A stretch of DNA of 31,245 nt from Phycisphaerae bacterium (GCA_030613765.1 JAUWLI010000005.1:1-31245), one strand, 5' to 3'. Counted from the first letter of the stretch, positions 1 through 8,393 are shown. A program made the numbers and translations. The notes: generated from the sequence alone by a model not told the origin.

Positions 1-564
1 GGCAATGTGGGACAAGTCGAGGGTACAGGTTTTCGCATTATGGGAAACAAATGCCGTATGGCCGAATATCAAGCGGCCATACTGTTAGCACAAATGAAAC
101 GCCTGGAAGAACAGACCGAGACCCGCAACGAAAACGCCAAACACCTCACCTCCCGTATCAAGGACATCCCCGGGATTATTCCCCATAAATTATATGACGG
201 TGTTACCCGGGCGGCATACCATCTCTATCCCTTCCGGTACAAGAAGGAGCACTTCCACGATGTGCCCCGCAGCAAGTTCCTCGCCACCCTGAGGGCCGAA
301 GGCGTTCCTTGCTCCAGCGGATATAACCGAGTCAATAAAAACGCTTTCTTCGAAAATGCTCTGCAGTCTAAGAATTTCCGGAAAGCCTACTCCAAAAAGA
401 GGTTGGAGCGGTGTCGGCAGTTGAATCACTGTCCCGATGGCGACCGGCTTTCTGATGAAGCCGTGTGGTTTTTCCAAAGCCTCCTGCTCGGCACCAAAAG
501 GGATATGGACGACATCGCCGACGCCATATCAAAGATTTATGAGAACCGGGACAAATTGGCGTAG
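1..564 (+). CDS. DegT/DnrJ/EryC1/StrS-family aminotransferase, C-terminal part (5' cut by window)
   Basis: The reading frame is open from base 1 and ends at TAG 562-564, so about 187 C-terminal residues of a roughly 400-residue PLP-dependent fold-type I enzyme are visible. The segment GFRIMGNKCRMAEYQAA near the start corresponds to the family's G-x-N-x-R-M-xE-x-QAA block after the active-site lysine, which lies outside the window. It is followed by the small domain with the AYHLYPFRY strand typical of this family. Characterised members aminate or dehydrate nucleotide-bound sugars, but many planctomycete members sit beside exported catabolic enzymes and have unknown substrates. The gene converges on a ceramidase remnant 33 bp downstream. 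The family call is solid; the substrate is unknown. Confidence 0.8.
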   Translation, partial: GNVGQVEGTGFRIMGNKCRMAEYQAAILLAQMKRLEEQTETRNENAKHLTSRIKDIPGIIPHKLYDGVTRAAYHLYPFRYKKEHFHDVPRSKFLATLRAEGVPCSSGYNRVNKNAFFENALQSKNFRKAYSKKRLERCRQLNHCPDGDRLSDEAVWFFQSLLLGTKRDMDDIADAISKIYENRDKLA

Positions 565-597
565 TCAGAAAAATTATATGGCGAGTTGAAAAGAATA

Positions 598-870
598 CTA
601 TTTGCTTTGTTTGATTTGGTCAATGATGTCCAGGGCCTCCTTTATCATAATTTCTCCGGCACCTTTGGCCAGGTTGGTCCCCGAACCCGGTTCATATCCT
701 CCTTCTTCATACGCTTGGCTGTGGCAGACATAGCCGATCGTATTGTTGCTCACTGTAAAAATAAAAAGGTTCTACAAGCCTGTTTTCCTTTTGGTCTACA
801 AACCGACTTCAACTAGGATTTCTCCGGGTATTGATCCAGGAGGGGCTTCCCATGAGGAGACGGCGCTGAT
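598..870 (-). pseudogene. Remnant of neutral/alkaline non-lysosomal ceramidase (C-terminal part, two in-frame TAGs)
   Basis: On the minus strand one frame reads PGSIPGEILVEVGL, then TAG (796-798), seven codons, TAG (772-774), then FTVSNNTIGYVCHSQAYEEG, then GYEPGSGTNLAKGAGE and a terminal TAG at 598-600. PGE-hydrophobic-x-E-x-GL, N-x-x-x-GY and EEGGYE are blocks I recall from the end of the neutral ceramidase catalytic region. The spacing between the blocks appears to be kept without a frameshift, so the two stops look like point mutations (for example CAG to TAG). Upstream of about 870 the frame stops resembling the family and no start is seen, so most of the roughly 450-residue gene is missing. 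Members hydrolyse ceramide in the periplasm or outside the cell. This copy cannot make an enzyme. Confidence 0.68.
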
Positions 871-1168
871 ACGCTCCATCGAAGGAAAGATGGGTAAGCC
901 ACGCCAAGGACCGGCAACCCCGCCAACAAGTGGCGGGGCTTTCGGAGATACAATGTCAACGTTGTTGTATTGTTCGAGGTGCCTTATAGGCAAGCCATAA
1001 AAATGATTAATGATGAATGATAATTGCGGGAATTTGGAATTTCGAATGATGAAGTGAGAAACGCTGGGATCCTGCCTAATGCATGCAGGGACTGGTGTTG
1101 AACGGTGCAGCTTTTGCAAAGGGCAGATAATCCAAGAATAGCTTGCAAGTCATTGTAAAAGTAACGAA
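871..1168. other. Intergenic stretch between two pseudogenes
   Basis: No coding signal is visible on either strand. It contains a compact GC-rich inverted repeat (CCCCGCC, loop, GGCGGGG, about 918-940) and a stretch rich in AATGATGAATGATAATT-like and GGAATTTGGAATTTCGAA-like direct repeats (about 1004-1050), which look like non-coding filler. It probably holds decayed upstream parts of the ceramidase gene, but I cannot recognise any. Confidence 0.4.
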
Positions 1169-1490
1169 CTAGTCTCGCTCTATGTCCGCCTCATCTAAGG
1201 GCTCTTCTACGGCATTACGTAACCAAGATGGATCATAGCCTTCTTGAGCCCTTCCTTCGATATATACCGTCACCTTGCCGTCATCAGATTTATCGGCCAA
1301 GTTAGCAATTGCCGGGAAGACCTTGAAAAGTTGGTCTCTTGTTCCTCTGAATTTCAACTGCACCCAAGTCTTCGCAGGGAGAGTGGTGTCAGTTGTCTGC
1401 GTAAAGTCGAATCCTGAACTGCAACTGCGCCTGCCCGCCCCATGTATTTTAAGACCTCGTCAAGAAGCAGAAGTTTTGGCCCTCTTGACG
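1169..1490 (-). pseudogene. Internally deleted remnant of a DUF499-like ATPase
   Basis: Two minus-strand pieces in different frames sit end to end. The first (about 1490-1394) reads PKLLLLDEVLKYMGRAGAV followed by AVQDSTLRRQ, which looks like a Walker B strand (LLLLDE) of a large P-loop ATPase. The second (about 1372-1169) reads KTWVQLKFRGTRDQLFKVFP, then AIANLADKSDDGKVTV and ends DPSWLRNAVEEPLDEADIERD, resembling from memory the C-terminal end of DUF499 ATPases. The middle (hundreds of residues in intact proteins) is absent and the junction lies at about 1373-1393. DUF499 ATPases are often encoded beside DUF1156 methyltransferases in putative anti-phage or restriction-like islands. The family name is from memory; the two-piece structure is directly visible. 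Confidence 0.5.
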
Positions 1491-1558
1491 GGTGCCTTCG
1501 ACCGATATATCTTCTATTGCCCGTCATAGCGTCAGAGAGATAATAAGAGAGCATTTCA

Positions 1559-1666
1559 ATGAGCCACCTAAATCCTGACCAGGGCCAGCTGAAGCAGTTA
1601 ATGGAGCGAACTTTGAACTCAACAATTAGTGATTTACCGGTTGTTACATTGAAAGAAGCTGCGTAA
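1559..1666 (+). CDS. Possible 35-residue ORF, unrecognised
   Basis: ATG 1559 to TAA 1664-1666 encodes MSHLNPDQGQ followed by LKQLMERTLNSTISDLPVV and a short end. The composition is protein-like and amphipathic, but there is only a weak GAGAG-type ribosome site, and the opposite strand is also open here. It may be a scrap of a lost gene in this decayed edge. I would not rely on it. Confidence 0.2.
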   Translation: MSHLNPDQGQLKQLMERTLNSTISDLPVVTLKEAA

Positions 1667-1689
1667 ATAAGATGTCTGGTAAACCCGAT

Positions 1690-3177
1690 CTACAAGTTGC
1701 CGGCCATGTGGATTTCTATCACATGATGCCCGACCAGGGAAGCTGCAACTGCCGGTTGTTCAAGCGGCTTTCCGTCAAGAGAGGATCTCTTTACCAACGT
1801 TCCTGATCCAATGATGCGTATATCCAAATTCATACTTCGATACTTGATGCCACTTAAGCTGATCTTCCCCAATCGTTGAGGTACAAGAGGATGAAATTCG
1901 ATCCCCTTAGAATCAAAACGCATGCCGATTATTCCTTGATAGATCATGGCGATATAGGCCGTTGCTGCCCAGGTCTGTCCAGGTTCACTACGCCACAGCT
2001 TTCCAGTTTGCATTCCACCGTATGGCTTGCCTGTTTCCGGATGATAAATTTCGCGAAAATCATTGCTTGCAAGCGCCATATCAGTGAGAGCACGAAATTC
2101 GTGATCCATGACATCAAGCCGGCCACAAGAGGCAGCGGCAAGGGCCCAGAAGCCCTGTATCTGCGGCCAAACAGTACCACAGTGCAGGCCCACAGCCTCC
2201 TCACTAAAACGAGGAAACAGCGGCCACGTACATGGAATGCCGTGTGGAGAAACATGCTGCGATCTGAAAATTCGCTCTGCACGTTTTGAGTCAGCAATGC
2301 CAAACAGGATAGCATGGGCGTGGCCCAGCCCCTCATGGGAATGATCCAGCTTTCCATGCACATCAAGAAAATAAGCATAGCGACCAGATTTCTCTATCCA
2401 GAGTCTCCTGTTGATTGCTGCTTTAAGCGCCATGCTCTTTTCATCCAGATCAGACAACTTGAGTGCAGGTTTTTTGAGCAGCTTTCCCATGAGCGAGGCA
2501 ACACGATAGGCATTGCAATAAAGACAATTCGTACTGAGAGCCTTCATGCGGATCTTATCCACGTGCTTGTTATACTTTGCATAATCAAGTATGAAAGAAC
2601 TGCCGCCTGTGTGGTTGTACGGTTCAGGATAACCTCCCACACCATCAGACCAGCCAGGACCACAGAAAAGTCCCGTCTCCTTGTCGAATTCCCTTTCCCG
2701 GAAATATGCCAGAGAGTTGACAGCAACATCAAAGGACAGATCAAGAAATTCCCTGTCGCCTGTATAAAGATAATATGCCCATGCCCCGGTAATCCAAGAT
2801 ACACAGTCCCAGTACTGGCCCCCTATTCGCACTGTACCGTTCTCTTTGATCAAGACACTCAGCAAGGTGTTCTTTGCAACTTGTGGATAGATCAGGCCGG
2901 CGCAGAAAAACGTATTGTAGCTCGCATCCCGCGTCCAGGGACTTGCGTAGCCCTTCCCAGCCATCAGGGCCGGCTTTGTTGTTGTGAGAAGACCTCTTCG
3001 CCAAGGCTTGATATTCCCTTCAATAACTTTAACAGCAAGCTTGTAAGCTTCCACCACCTTCTTATTGTCTGCCTGAAACACAAAACTGCCGGGGGCGCAT
3101 CTTGTTTCCAATTCAACGCCCACAACAGGCAAACAAATCGTCAATAAAAATATTCGCGAAATAATAAATTTGATCAA
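1690..3177 (-). CDS. Secreted (alpha/alpha)6 glycoside hydrolase, GH63/MGH1-like
   Basis: Predicted 495 residues with a Sec signal peptide (residues 1-20, FIISRIFLLTICLPVVG). The rest looks like one six-hairpin toroid. WTRDASYNTF (candidate Asp84), GGQYWDCVSWITGAW, a WSDGVGGYPEP loop near residue 175, LHCGTVWPQIQGFW and EIYHPETGKPYGG (candidate Glu376) match the layout of GH63 and mannosylglycerate-hydrolase-type enzymes, where an Asp acid and the Glu of an E-x-Y-x-P-x-TG motif act in inverting hydrolysis. The start is TTG at 3177, with GGAGG 10 nt upstream; it overlaps the GH116 stop (TTGA), and no downstream Met keeps the signal peptide. It is therefore probably translated by coupling to GH116, and the two likely act in sequence on one glycoside. 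GH78- or GH37-like assignment is possible. Confidence 0.78.
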   Translation of the reverse strand: MIKFIISRIFLLTICLPVVGVELETRCAPGSFVFQADNKKVVEAYKLAVKVIEGNIKPWRRGLLTTTKPALMAGKGYASPWTRDASYNTFFCAGLIYPQVAKNTLLSVLIKENGTVRIGGQYWDCVSWITGAWAYYLYTGDREFLDLSFDVAVNSLAYFREREFDKETGLFCGPGWSDGVGGYPEPYNHTGGSSFILDYAKYNKHVDKIRMKALSTNCLYCNAYRVASLMGKLLKKPALKLSDLDEKSMALKAAINRRLWIEKSGRYAYFLDVHGKLDHSHEGLGHAHAILFGIADSKRAERIFRSQHVSPHGIPCTWPLFPRFSEEAVGLHCGTVWPQIQGFWALAAASCGRLDVMDHEFRALTDMALASNDFREIYHPETGKPYGGMQTGKLWRSEPGQTWAATAYIAMIYQGIIGMRFDSKGIEFHPLVPQRLGKISLSGIKYRSMNLDIRIIGSGTLVKRSSLDGKPLEQPAVAASLVGHHVIEIHMAGNL

Positions 3178-6100
3178 CTGAAAACAACCTCCAAAGTCTG
3201 CCCTGCTTTCAATGTCAACTCGCGCTCCAATGTCAAAAGCACCCGGTGCTTTTTAAAATCAGCCTTTGCTTCGATCCGTCTGCCGGAGACTCGGACGCTA
3301 ACCGGGAGCTTCTTCTCAACGGCAAGATCAATGAACTTCAACCGCAGCCTGCCCCATCGAAGCGCGATACGGTTCTGCTGGTACCCGGCTTTGCGGTTCT
3401 GAGAAAATGTCCCCCATCCTTCGGCTGCCGTGAAAGCCGTCTGAAAAGACTCAGGAGTAATGCGCGGAGCAAATCCGATATGCCCCTTCGGGCCATGATA
3501 TTCGAATCCGCAAAGCGCCAGGTAAACACCCCAACTCGCCAGCGCCCGGGCATAATGATCACCACACTCAACCTCATTGTAGGGATTGATAAGATCGGGA
3601 TGGTAGCGGTCGTGGACAGCACGGCAGATCGCCAAACCTTCCTCAACCATTCCTTCCCAGATCATGTGGCCAGCGACCTGATACTCAATTCCCGTCCACA
3701 CCTCGTTCTTATAAACAGTACCCCTGGGAAGGTAGCCACCCTTTGGCCAAGTACAGGTAAAAAGCCCCGCCTGCCCGGAACTTATAAACCAGCGAAACGG
3801 CTTGTGCTTTTTGTTGTAGGGCGTAATATCAGGGGCCCAGTTGTAATTCCATACTGCTTTCATGGCGGACTTCACCTTGTCTTCAGGATAGATATATCCC
3901 AGACCGACCTGGTGCGCCCAGCCCTGTCCAAACAAGTGATCCGAAAGGCATCCCTTTTCATACTGATGCTCTGGATGCACTTTAAGGTCCACCTCCTGCG
4001 TAAAATATTCTCCGTTCCACAAGCGCTCAAGGGACAACTTGCAGCCGCTGTCATAAATAGTTTTTACGAGCCTGGCAAAAGACAAATCCCCCATCTCACA
4101 CGCCATTGCTTCACCTGCATGAAGCGCAGCCAGGTAAAGCGATCCGACGAATGTATTCGCACCATAGTAGTTGATATCATATGTGTTGTGTTGTGAATCC
4201 TCGATGAGCCCATCGGAATTACCGTCACGGGAAATCGAGTACATGAGGGCCTTCTTGATTGATTTCCAATTGCGCTTCAAAAAACTGTAATCCGCCGACA
4301 TCAGATGCTCACGATACGCCTTCAGGATCGTTCCACACTGTCCATCAGCAGCATAACTGTCGTTGCTGCGAAATCCAACAAGGCCAGTATCAGGATGAAA
4401 TCCTCCGCCCTTTTCCCGCGGGCTGAAGTCCTGCATCTCACGAATCGTTCGGGCAAGCGCTGGGAACAGTCGCGCGTGCCCATGCGCATAGTTCCACACA
4501 TGTGTACAGGTTCCGTTACAGCAGCTCACGCCCTCATATGCCCAGAAGCGCCCGTTCTTCCACCACTGGCATGTTCCGGTTGCCAGGTAGGAGGCTGTTG
4601 AATGCAACCTGTCAAGCAGCCAATAGGGCAGCGTGCTGTTGTAGAAAGTGTCGCGCCAAAGCCGTGTGTCGCGGCTGAGTCTCTCATGGTTATCAAAAAT
4701 ATACTGCGCCACCTCAGTAGAATTCTTAAAGCGGCTGTCATACTCATGGCCACCAGACTGGTTGGGAAAATGCCAGGTCAAAAGAAATGTAAATGTATGC
4801 TCCTCGCCAGGTTTCAATGTCACGGGCTCTGCATGAAGCAATCCACACATCTTCTTTTCAACACCATAAGTCTGATCTCCGGTGGAGATATATCCATCGG
4901 AAGAACCAGCAGAAGAACCGTTCGGAATTACTTCCGCATCAGACGCTCCCTTTTTAAGCGGTTTCAAACAACCCAGAGTCATAGTGCCGAAATCAGCGGA
5001 ATATACCATTGGCACAGGATCATCAGCGTGAGGTTTGTCAGCAAATTCAATCTGATCCACATTTATGTGGCCCCAGCCGCCGGTTGCATTATCAATAATA
5101 ACGATTTGCGCTGTTTTATTCTCAAATCTCTTTACATCCCACGAATGCCACGCCAACCGCTCATTGTTGCGGCCTGTTGCAGTCCGGATCACTTTTCCAT
5201 CAATAACCAGGTTTATGCATGTCTTCTCAGGATGCCCGCCGCCGCCAACAAGGAAATTGATAAAGTGCCGGCTGATGGTAAATTCCTCTGATGTGAGGGT
5301 ACCGCGCGTTTTATCGCCTTGATAAAAAGTATTGACAAGCCCTTTGCCTTTGAATCCGCTAACAGGATTTTGATTCTGAAGCGTTCCCTTTGCCGGGTGT
5401 TTCCCGAAGGCTGTACCCTGCATTGTCCACTTGCCATAATCTTTTTTCTCGAAATCTTCAAAGACAATTACAGAACGAGTTTTTTTCGGCGCAGGTTCCT
5501 TTTTCACCTTGGGAGGTTCTAAAGCAGAATGGGTTAGAATCCTCCGCCCGATTTTGTCCTCTATAACTGTTTTTCGAAGCGTTGGGAATTGCTGTCCATA
5601 ATTAAAACACACTGCATTCTCAAGCCATCCCATTACTCCGGCCGACATCGGCTCTTTGGAACTGTTGCGAATAGTAACGTGAAAAAGTGTTGACGGCAAA
5701 TTCGATTCCCGGGAATTAACCGGAATATAAGGAGAGAAGACCTCCATGAACGCAGTTACCGGAAAGCCGGCTTCTTTGTAATTGACAGTGCCGACAGGAT
5801 ATTTACCGCAGAATTCAATCTCTTTGAATCCCTCGCGGCTGAGATGTTTAACTGCCGGCTTACTGCCTTTTCTTTTGAGATAAACAGCAAAGCCTTGATC
5901 AACAGGCCTGGCAATTCCACGATGCGTATATGTGGAATGGGTGTTCTCAACCCAGTTGGATACTGCGTTGTTAAAGATCTGCCAGCAGCCGAGCGTACCA
6001 TCACCGCACAGATAAAGCTGCCCAGTGCCGATCCCCCCGCAGGGCATTGCAATATTTTCCAATGACTTGCCAGAGAAAACTTCCTTGACGCCGCGTTGAT

Positions 6101-6371
6101 ATAGTGCCTTGATCCAACTTGGATCCAGCCGTTTATTCGCAGGCACCAGGTGTTTCTGTCTTAGGTCCTTGGCGCTGAATGGGCCTGCCATAGAAACTGC
6201 AGGCCGGCCTAACGACGTGGCGATCAACGCGCCTCCGGCCATCTTCAGAAATGTCCGCCGTGGAACATCAGCTGATTTATCACCTGAGCAACAACCAGAC
6301 GAAGCACAGGAGGAAGTTTGAGAATTCAGAGAATCTTGAGAATCGTTACGTACTGTTTTAGCTCGCTTCAT
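3174..6371 (-). CDS. Tat-exported GH116 (GBA2-like, DUF608) glycosidase with an inserted lectin-like module
   Basis: ATG at 6371 gives 1065 residues; an upstream extension of the frame is rejected because this ATG puts a twin-arginine signal (RRTFLKMAGGALIATSLG, about residues 39-56) near the N-terminus, after a Cys/Ser-rich leader. The GH116 N-terminal beta-sandwich opens with MPCGGIGTGQLYLCGDGTLG. Residues about 295-445 are an extra beta-rich module (VIVFEDFEKKDYGKW to GGWGHINVDQIEF) resembling the C-terminal sandwich of GH32-type enzymes. The catalytic (alpha/alpha)6 domain follows. Glu613 in RFWAYEGVSCCNGTCTHVWN aligns with the nucleophile of GBA2/TxGH116, and Asp732 in NTYDINYYGANTF with the acid/base. 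The family includes retaining beta-glucosidases, beta-xylosidases and glucosylceramidases. It is first in an operon with the glycosidase ending at 1690. Substrate unknown. Confidence 0.9.
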   Translation of the reverse strand: MKRAKTVRNDSQDSLNSQTSSCASSGCCSGDKSADVPRRTFLKMAGGALIATSLGRPAVSMAGPFSAKDLRQKHLVPANKRLDPSWIKALYQRGVKEVFSGKSLENIAMPCGGIGTGQLYLCGDGTLGCWQIFNNAVSNWVENTHSTYTHRGIARPVDQGFAVYLKRKGSKPAVKHLSREGFKEIEFCGKYPVGTVNYKEAGFPVTAFMEVFSPYIPVNSRESNLPSTLFHVTIRNSSKEPMSAGVMGWLENAVCFNYGQQFPTLRKTVIEDKIGRRILTHSALEPPKVKKEPAPKKTRSVIVFEDFEKKDYGKWTMQGTAFGKHPAKGTLQNQNPVSGFKGKGLVNTFYQGDKTRGTLTSEEFTISRHFINFLVGGGGHPEKTCINLVIDGKVIRTATGRNNERLAWHSWDVKRFENKTAQIVIIDNATGGWGHINVDQIEFADKPHADDPVPMVYSADFGTMTLGCLKPLKKGASDAEVIPNGSSAGSSDGYISTGDQTYGVEKKMCGLLHAEPVTLKPGEEHTFTFLLTWHFPNQSGGHEYDSRFKNSTEVAQYIFDNHERLSRDTRLWRDTFYNSTLPYWLLDRLHSTASYLATGTCQWWKNGRFWAYEGVSCCNGTCTHVWNYAHGHARLFPALARTIREMQDFSPREKGGGFHPDTGLVGFRSNDSYAADGQCGTILKAYREHLMSADYSFLKRNWKSIKKALMYSISRDGNSDGLIEDSQHNTYDINYYGANTFVGSLYLAALHAGEAMACEMGDLSFARLVKTIYDSGCKLSLERLWNGEYFTQEVDLKVHPEHQYEKGCLSDHLFGQGWAHQVGLGYIYPEDKVKSAMKAVWNYNWAPDITPYNKKHKPFRWFISSGQAGLFTCTWPKGGYLPRGTVYKNEVWTGIEYQVAGHMIWEGMVEEGLAICRAVHDRYHPDLINPYNEVECGDHYARALASWGVYLALCGFEYHGPKGHIGFAPRITPESFQTAFTAAEGWGTFSQNRKAGYQQNRIALRWGRLRLKFIDLAVEKKLPVSVRVSGRRIEAKADFKKHRVLLTLERELTLKAGQTLEVVFS
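3188..3192 (-). promoter_or_regulatory. Shine-Dalgarno site (GGAGG) supporting a TTG start
   Basis: GGAGG on the minus strand ends 10 nt before the TTG at 3177 and lies inside the last codons of the GH116 gene. It decides the start of the downstream glycosidase and makes the TTGA overlap a likely termination-reinitiation site. Confidence 0.6.
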
Positions 6372-6481
6372 AATTACAACCTTTTTTATTTTAAAACAAT
6401 CCATTGAACCGGACGATATTGACAATATATTAATACAATTAGAACCAATTGAAAAGAACAATAAAATGAGGTAAAGATTAA

Positions 6482-6838
6482 ATGTTGAATCATAGACAAG
6501 TCCCTTGTACTCTCGCCTTAATCTTTTTGATTTTAACCGCACTTTTTTTATCTATTGCAGGACTATGCGCAGAGCCTGACCGCAATGCAAAATCTACAAT
6601 CAATGCGAAGCCCAAACACTACAACTTCAGATCATCTTTTTATGCTGTTGAGGCCGCCCTGAATCAACCGGCCCTGGTTCGACTGGCAGTGGATTCCCTT
6701 GGCCAAAATAAATTGAACGGAAATGCACTCTGGCCTCCGATGCCTCTAAAGAAAAAGTACAGATTTTCATTATCTACGACTAAAGTTGAATGCGGAGAAC
6801 CTGGGCCTCCATGTATCCCACTCTGGACTGCCAGGTGA
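6482..6838 (+). pseudogene. N-terminal stump of an unknown secreted protein
   Basis: A good start is kept: GAGGT about 9 nt before ATG 6482, then a clear signal peptide (ALIFLILTALFLSIAGLCA). Residues 45-100 look like genuine protein (FYAVEAALNQPALVRLAVDS, then LGQNKLNGNALWPP and KKKYRFSLSTTKVE). After about 6785 the frame becomes the antisense of a ThuA gene fragment and soon stops at TGA 6836-6838. The gene is therefore cut by a rearrangement. The family is not recognised; a secreted hydrolase divergent from GH116 is plausible by context only. Confidence 0.5.
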
Positions 6839-7069
6839 CGAAGGGGCGGTAGAGACATCGATGTCAAAGAACTCGCTGCTCTCCAGAATCTGCCGTATGA
6901 CTCGGGTTGTCTGTTGCCAATCATGATTACTGAATCCGTCAACGATTAGCATCCTGATGGTCTTGAGATTTGCTTCCTGGCCCGAATGATGGCCGCATGG
7001 GGCAGAGGCGGTTATAGTCAGAAGTAGAACGAGTACGAGAAAATAAGGCGACTTTGCAGACTGTTTCAT
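6770..7069 (-). pseudogene. N-terminal stump of a ThuA-domain protein
   Basis: ATG 7069 with AGGAAAA six nt upstream starts a signal peptide (YFLVLVLLLTITASAPCG), then LKTIRMLIVDGFSNHDWQQT, TRVIRQILESSEFFDIDVST and EWDTWRPRFSAF, the opening of ThuA (trehalose-utilisation-like, class I glutamine-amidotransferase fold). Family members run to 250 or more residues; this one loses homology at about 6785 and stops at 6770. It lies 45 bp after the phosphodiesterase gene ending at 7115 and was probably in its operon. Without the rest of the Rossmann-like fold it should be non-functional. Confidence 0.75.
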
Positions 7070-7114
7070 TTCACGTTTTCCTGTCACTCCAAACGGTAAT
7101 CTTTCAAGAAGGGA

Positions 7115-7963
7115 TTAAATTTCATGTTTCCCGCTTCTGTGTTCAGAATAATACTCGCAAAACGCTTCTAGGTTATCCACATTGATGAGGTCCACGCCGG
7201 CATCCATCAACACTTCCCAGACTACCGGCAAGTCAGGAGTCGCCCAAAACCTCACCTTCCTATGTTTTCCATGGGCCCTCCTTACAATACTCCTCAAATT
7301 CTTCCTGTCGTTCTCGGGCATCGGCCCGTCGCCACGCCATTGAGTCACCTTCGAGAAGTGCTCACTGATCCACGGCATGAAGTGAGCTGGATCTTCCGAA
7401 TCGAGGTCTTTCAATCGACCGTCATATCCCGCATAGCGGACGCTTTGTGACAGCATCAATACTCGCGGACGATTCCCGCTGATTACCACGTTCACCGCGT
7501 TCGCACTGACGCTGCCTCCACACACAACCGAAAGAATACTACTGTACTGACCGAGAACTGCGTGTAAGGCTCTGTAAGTCTCCTCGGCGTCTGTCTTGAT
7601 GTCGATCATTAACGTGAACTCTCCGCCGTCGGGATAGACGCTCCCGCCGTAGGTCCTCACGCGCTGCCGCAAAGGATCGAGATAGAGTTTCTGCAGTGTC
7701 ATTCCCTTGGCGGTCTGATGTCGGTCATGAGCGACGAGCAGTTTACCGTCCACTATATGTATGTCTGCCTCCACACTGCAAAAACCGTTTTCCAGCGCGT
7801 CAAAAAGAGGACGATGATGCTCGTAGTCATTATGGGCATGGGCCACGACTATAGGTTGGATAGGCGCCGGCCCCTTCGACGGCAATCCCCATCTGCAGCC
7901 GCTAAGTGTGGGCAGAGCGACAATTGAAAGGCAGATAAGCGCCTTATTTCTTAGATCTTTCAT
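7115..7963 (-). CDS. Lipoprotein of the PI-PLC/glycerophosphodiester phosphodiesterase superfamily (AIM6-like)
   Basis: 282 residues with a lipobox LSGC (Cys22), so a lipid-anchored periplasmic enzyme. VVAHAHNDYEHHRPLFDALE, CSVEADIHIVDGKLLVAHD, LMIDIKT and a C-terminal WATPD/GVDLINVDN are in the order expected of the TIM-barrel PI-PLC/GDPD superfamily. The HAHNDY opening replaces the HRG of classical GDPDs and is typical of the AIM6-like branch. His, Glu, Asp and the second His (VEADIH, VAHD) would bind the metal and catalyse phosphodiester cleavage. The substrate is not known for this branch. It precedes the truncated ThuA gene. Confidence 0.83.
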   Translation of the reverse strand: MKDLRNKALICLSIVALPTLSGCRWGLPSKGPAPIQPIVVAHAHNDYEHHRPLFDALENGFCSVEADIHIVDGKLLVAHDRHQTAKGMTLQKLYLDPLRQRVRTYGGSVYPDGGEFTLMIDIKTDAEETYRALHAVLGQYSSILSVVCGGSVSANAVNVVISGNRPRVLMLSQSVRYAGYDGRLKDLDSEDPAHFMPWISEHFSKVTQWRGDGPMPENDRKNLRSIVRRAHGKHRKVRFWATPDLPVVWEVLMDAGVDLINVDNLEAFCEYYSEHRSGKHEI

Positions 7964-8039
7964 GCAAGGATTCTACTGAGTTTCGCATATCTTCTGCAAG
8001 AGCAATCTCCTTGTTGATAACGTCTGTCATTTCGGTGTC

Positions 8040-8178
8040 AATAGCCTACAACTGCCCTACAACCCGAAAGCCCGTTATCTCTCAATTCAGCAAAATTCCC
8101 TATCTCATAAGCTCTGTACTATCAGCGGTTTATGTAAAAGCGAAAAATTGTGTAACGGTTTCAATGTCCTTCGTCAAT
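8040..8178 (+). repeat. Dispersed repeat, copy A (left-half type)
   Basis: An approximately 140-bp segment starting GCCTACAACTGCCCTACAACCCG and passing through CTCATAAGCTCTGT and GTTTCAATGTCC aligns with copies at 13907 and 23677. It has a small insertion after the ACAACCC core relative to the others. It fills part of the 542-bp gap before the GH172 gene; apart from it and the promoter candidate at 8394 nothing else is recognisable in 7964-8505. Confidence 0.65.
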
Positions 8179-8393
8179 AAGTAATTCTCCATAGAAGATG
8201 ACCTCATAACAGAAAGTATAAAAAGCAGGCTTTTTAATTTCTTAGCCGAATGAATGTTTCAGTAGTGTCAAAAGTGACTTGTGACACCGGTTGTGCGCCA
8301 GATGAGTGAGATTCATACACGCGCACTGGAGCTAATAAGTTAGCAGGAGCGGTCCAATGTTTGTTGTGGGTTATCGTTTTCAGGACACCCATC

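Noticed and set aside
772..798. TAG recoding (Gln or pyrrolysine) in the ceramidase remnant
   Set aside because: TAG ends normal genes here (aminotransferase at 564, symporter at 27104) and the ceramidase frame lacks its upstream two thirds, so decay is simpler.
918..940. GC-rich inverted repeat as a riboswitch or terminator
   Set aside because: No known aptamer core is recognised, no T-run follows it, and it lies between two pseudogenes.
2314..3147. 277-codon plus-strand ORF
   Set aside because: It is antisense to the GH63-like gene, has no domain or start signal, and the minus-strand protein has clear motifs.
3246..4196. 316-codon plus-strand ORF
   Set aside because: It is antisense to the GH116 catalytic domain and has no recognisable protein features.
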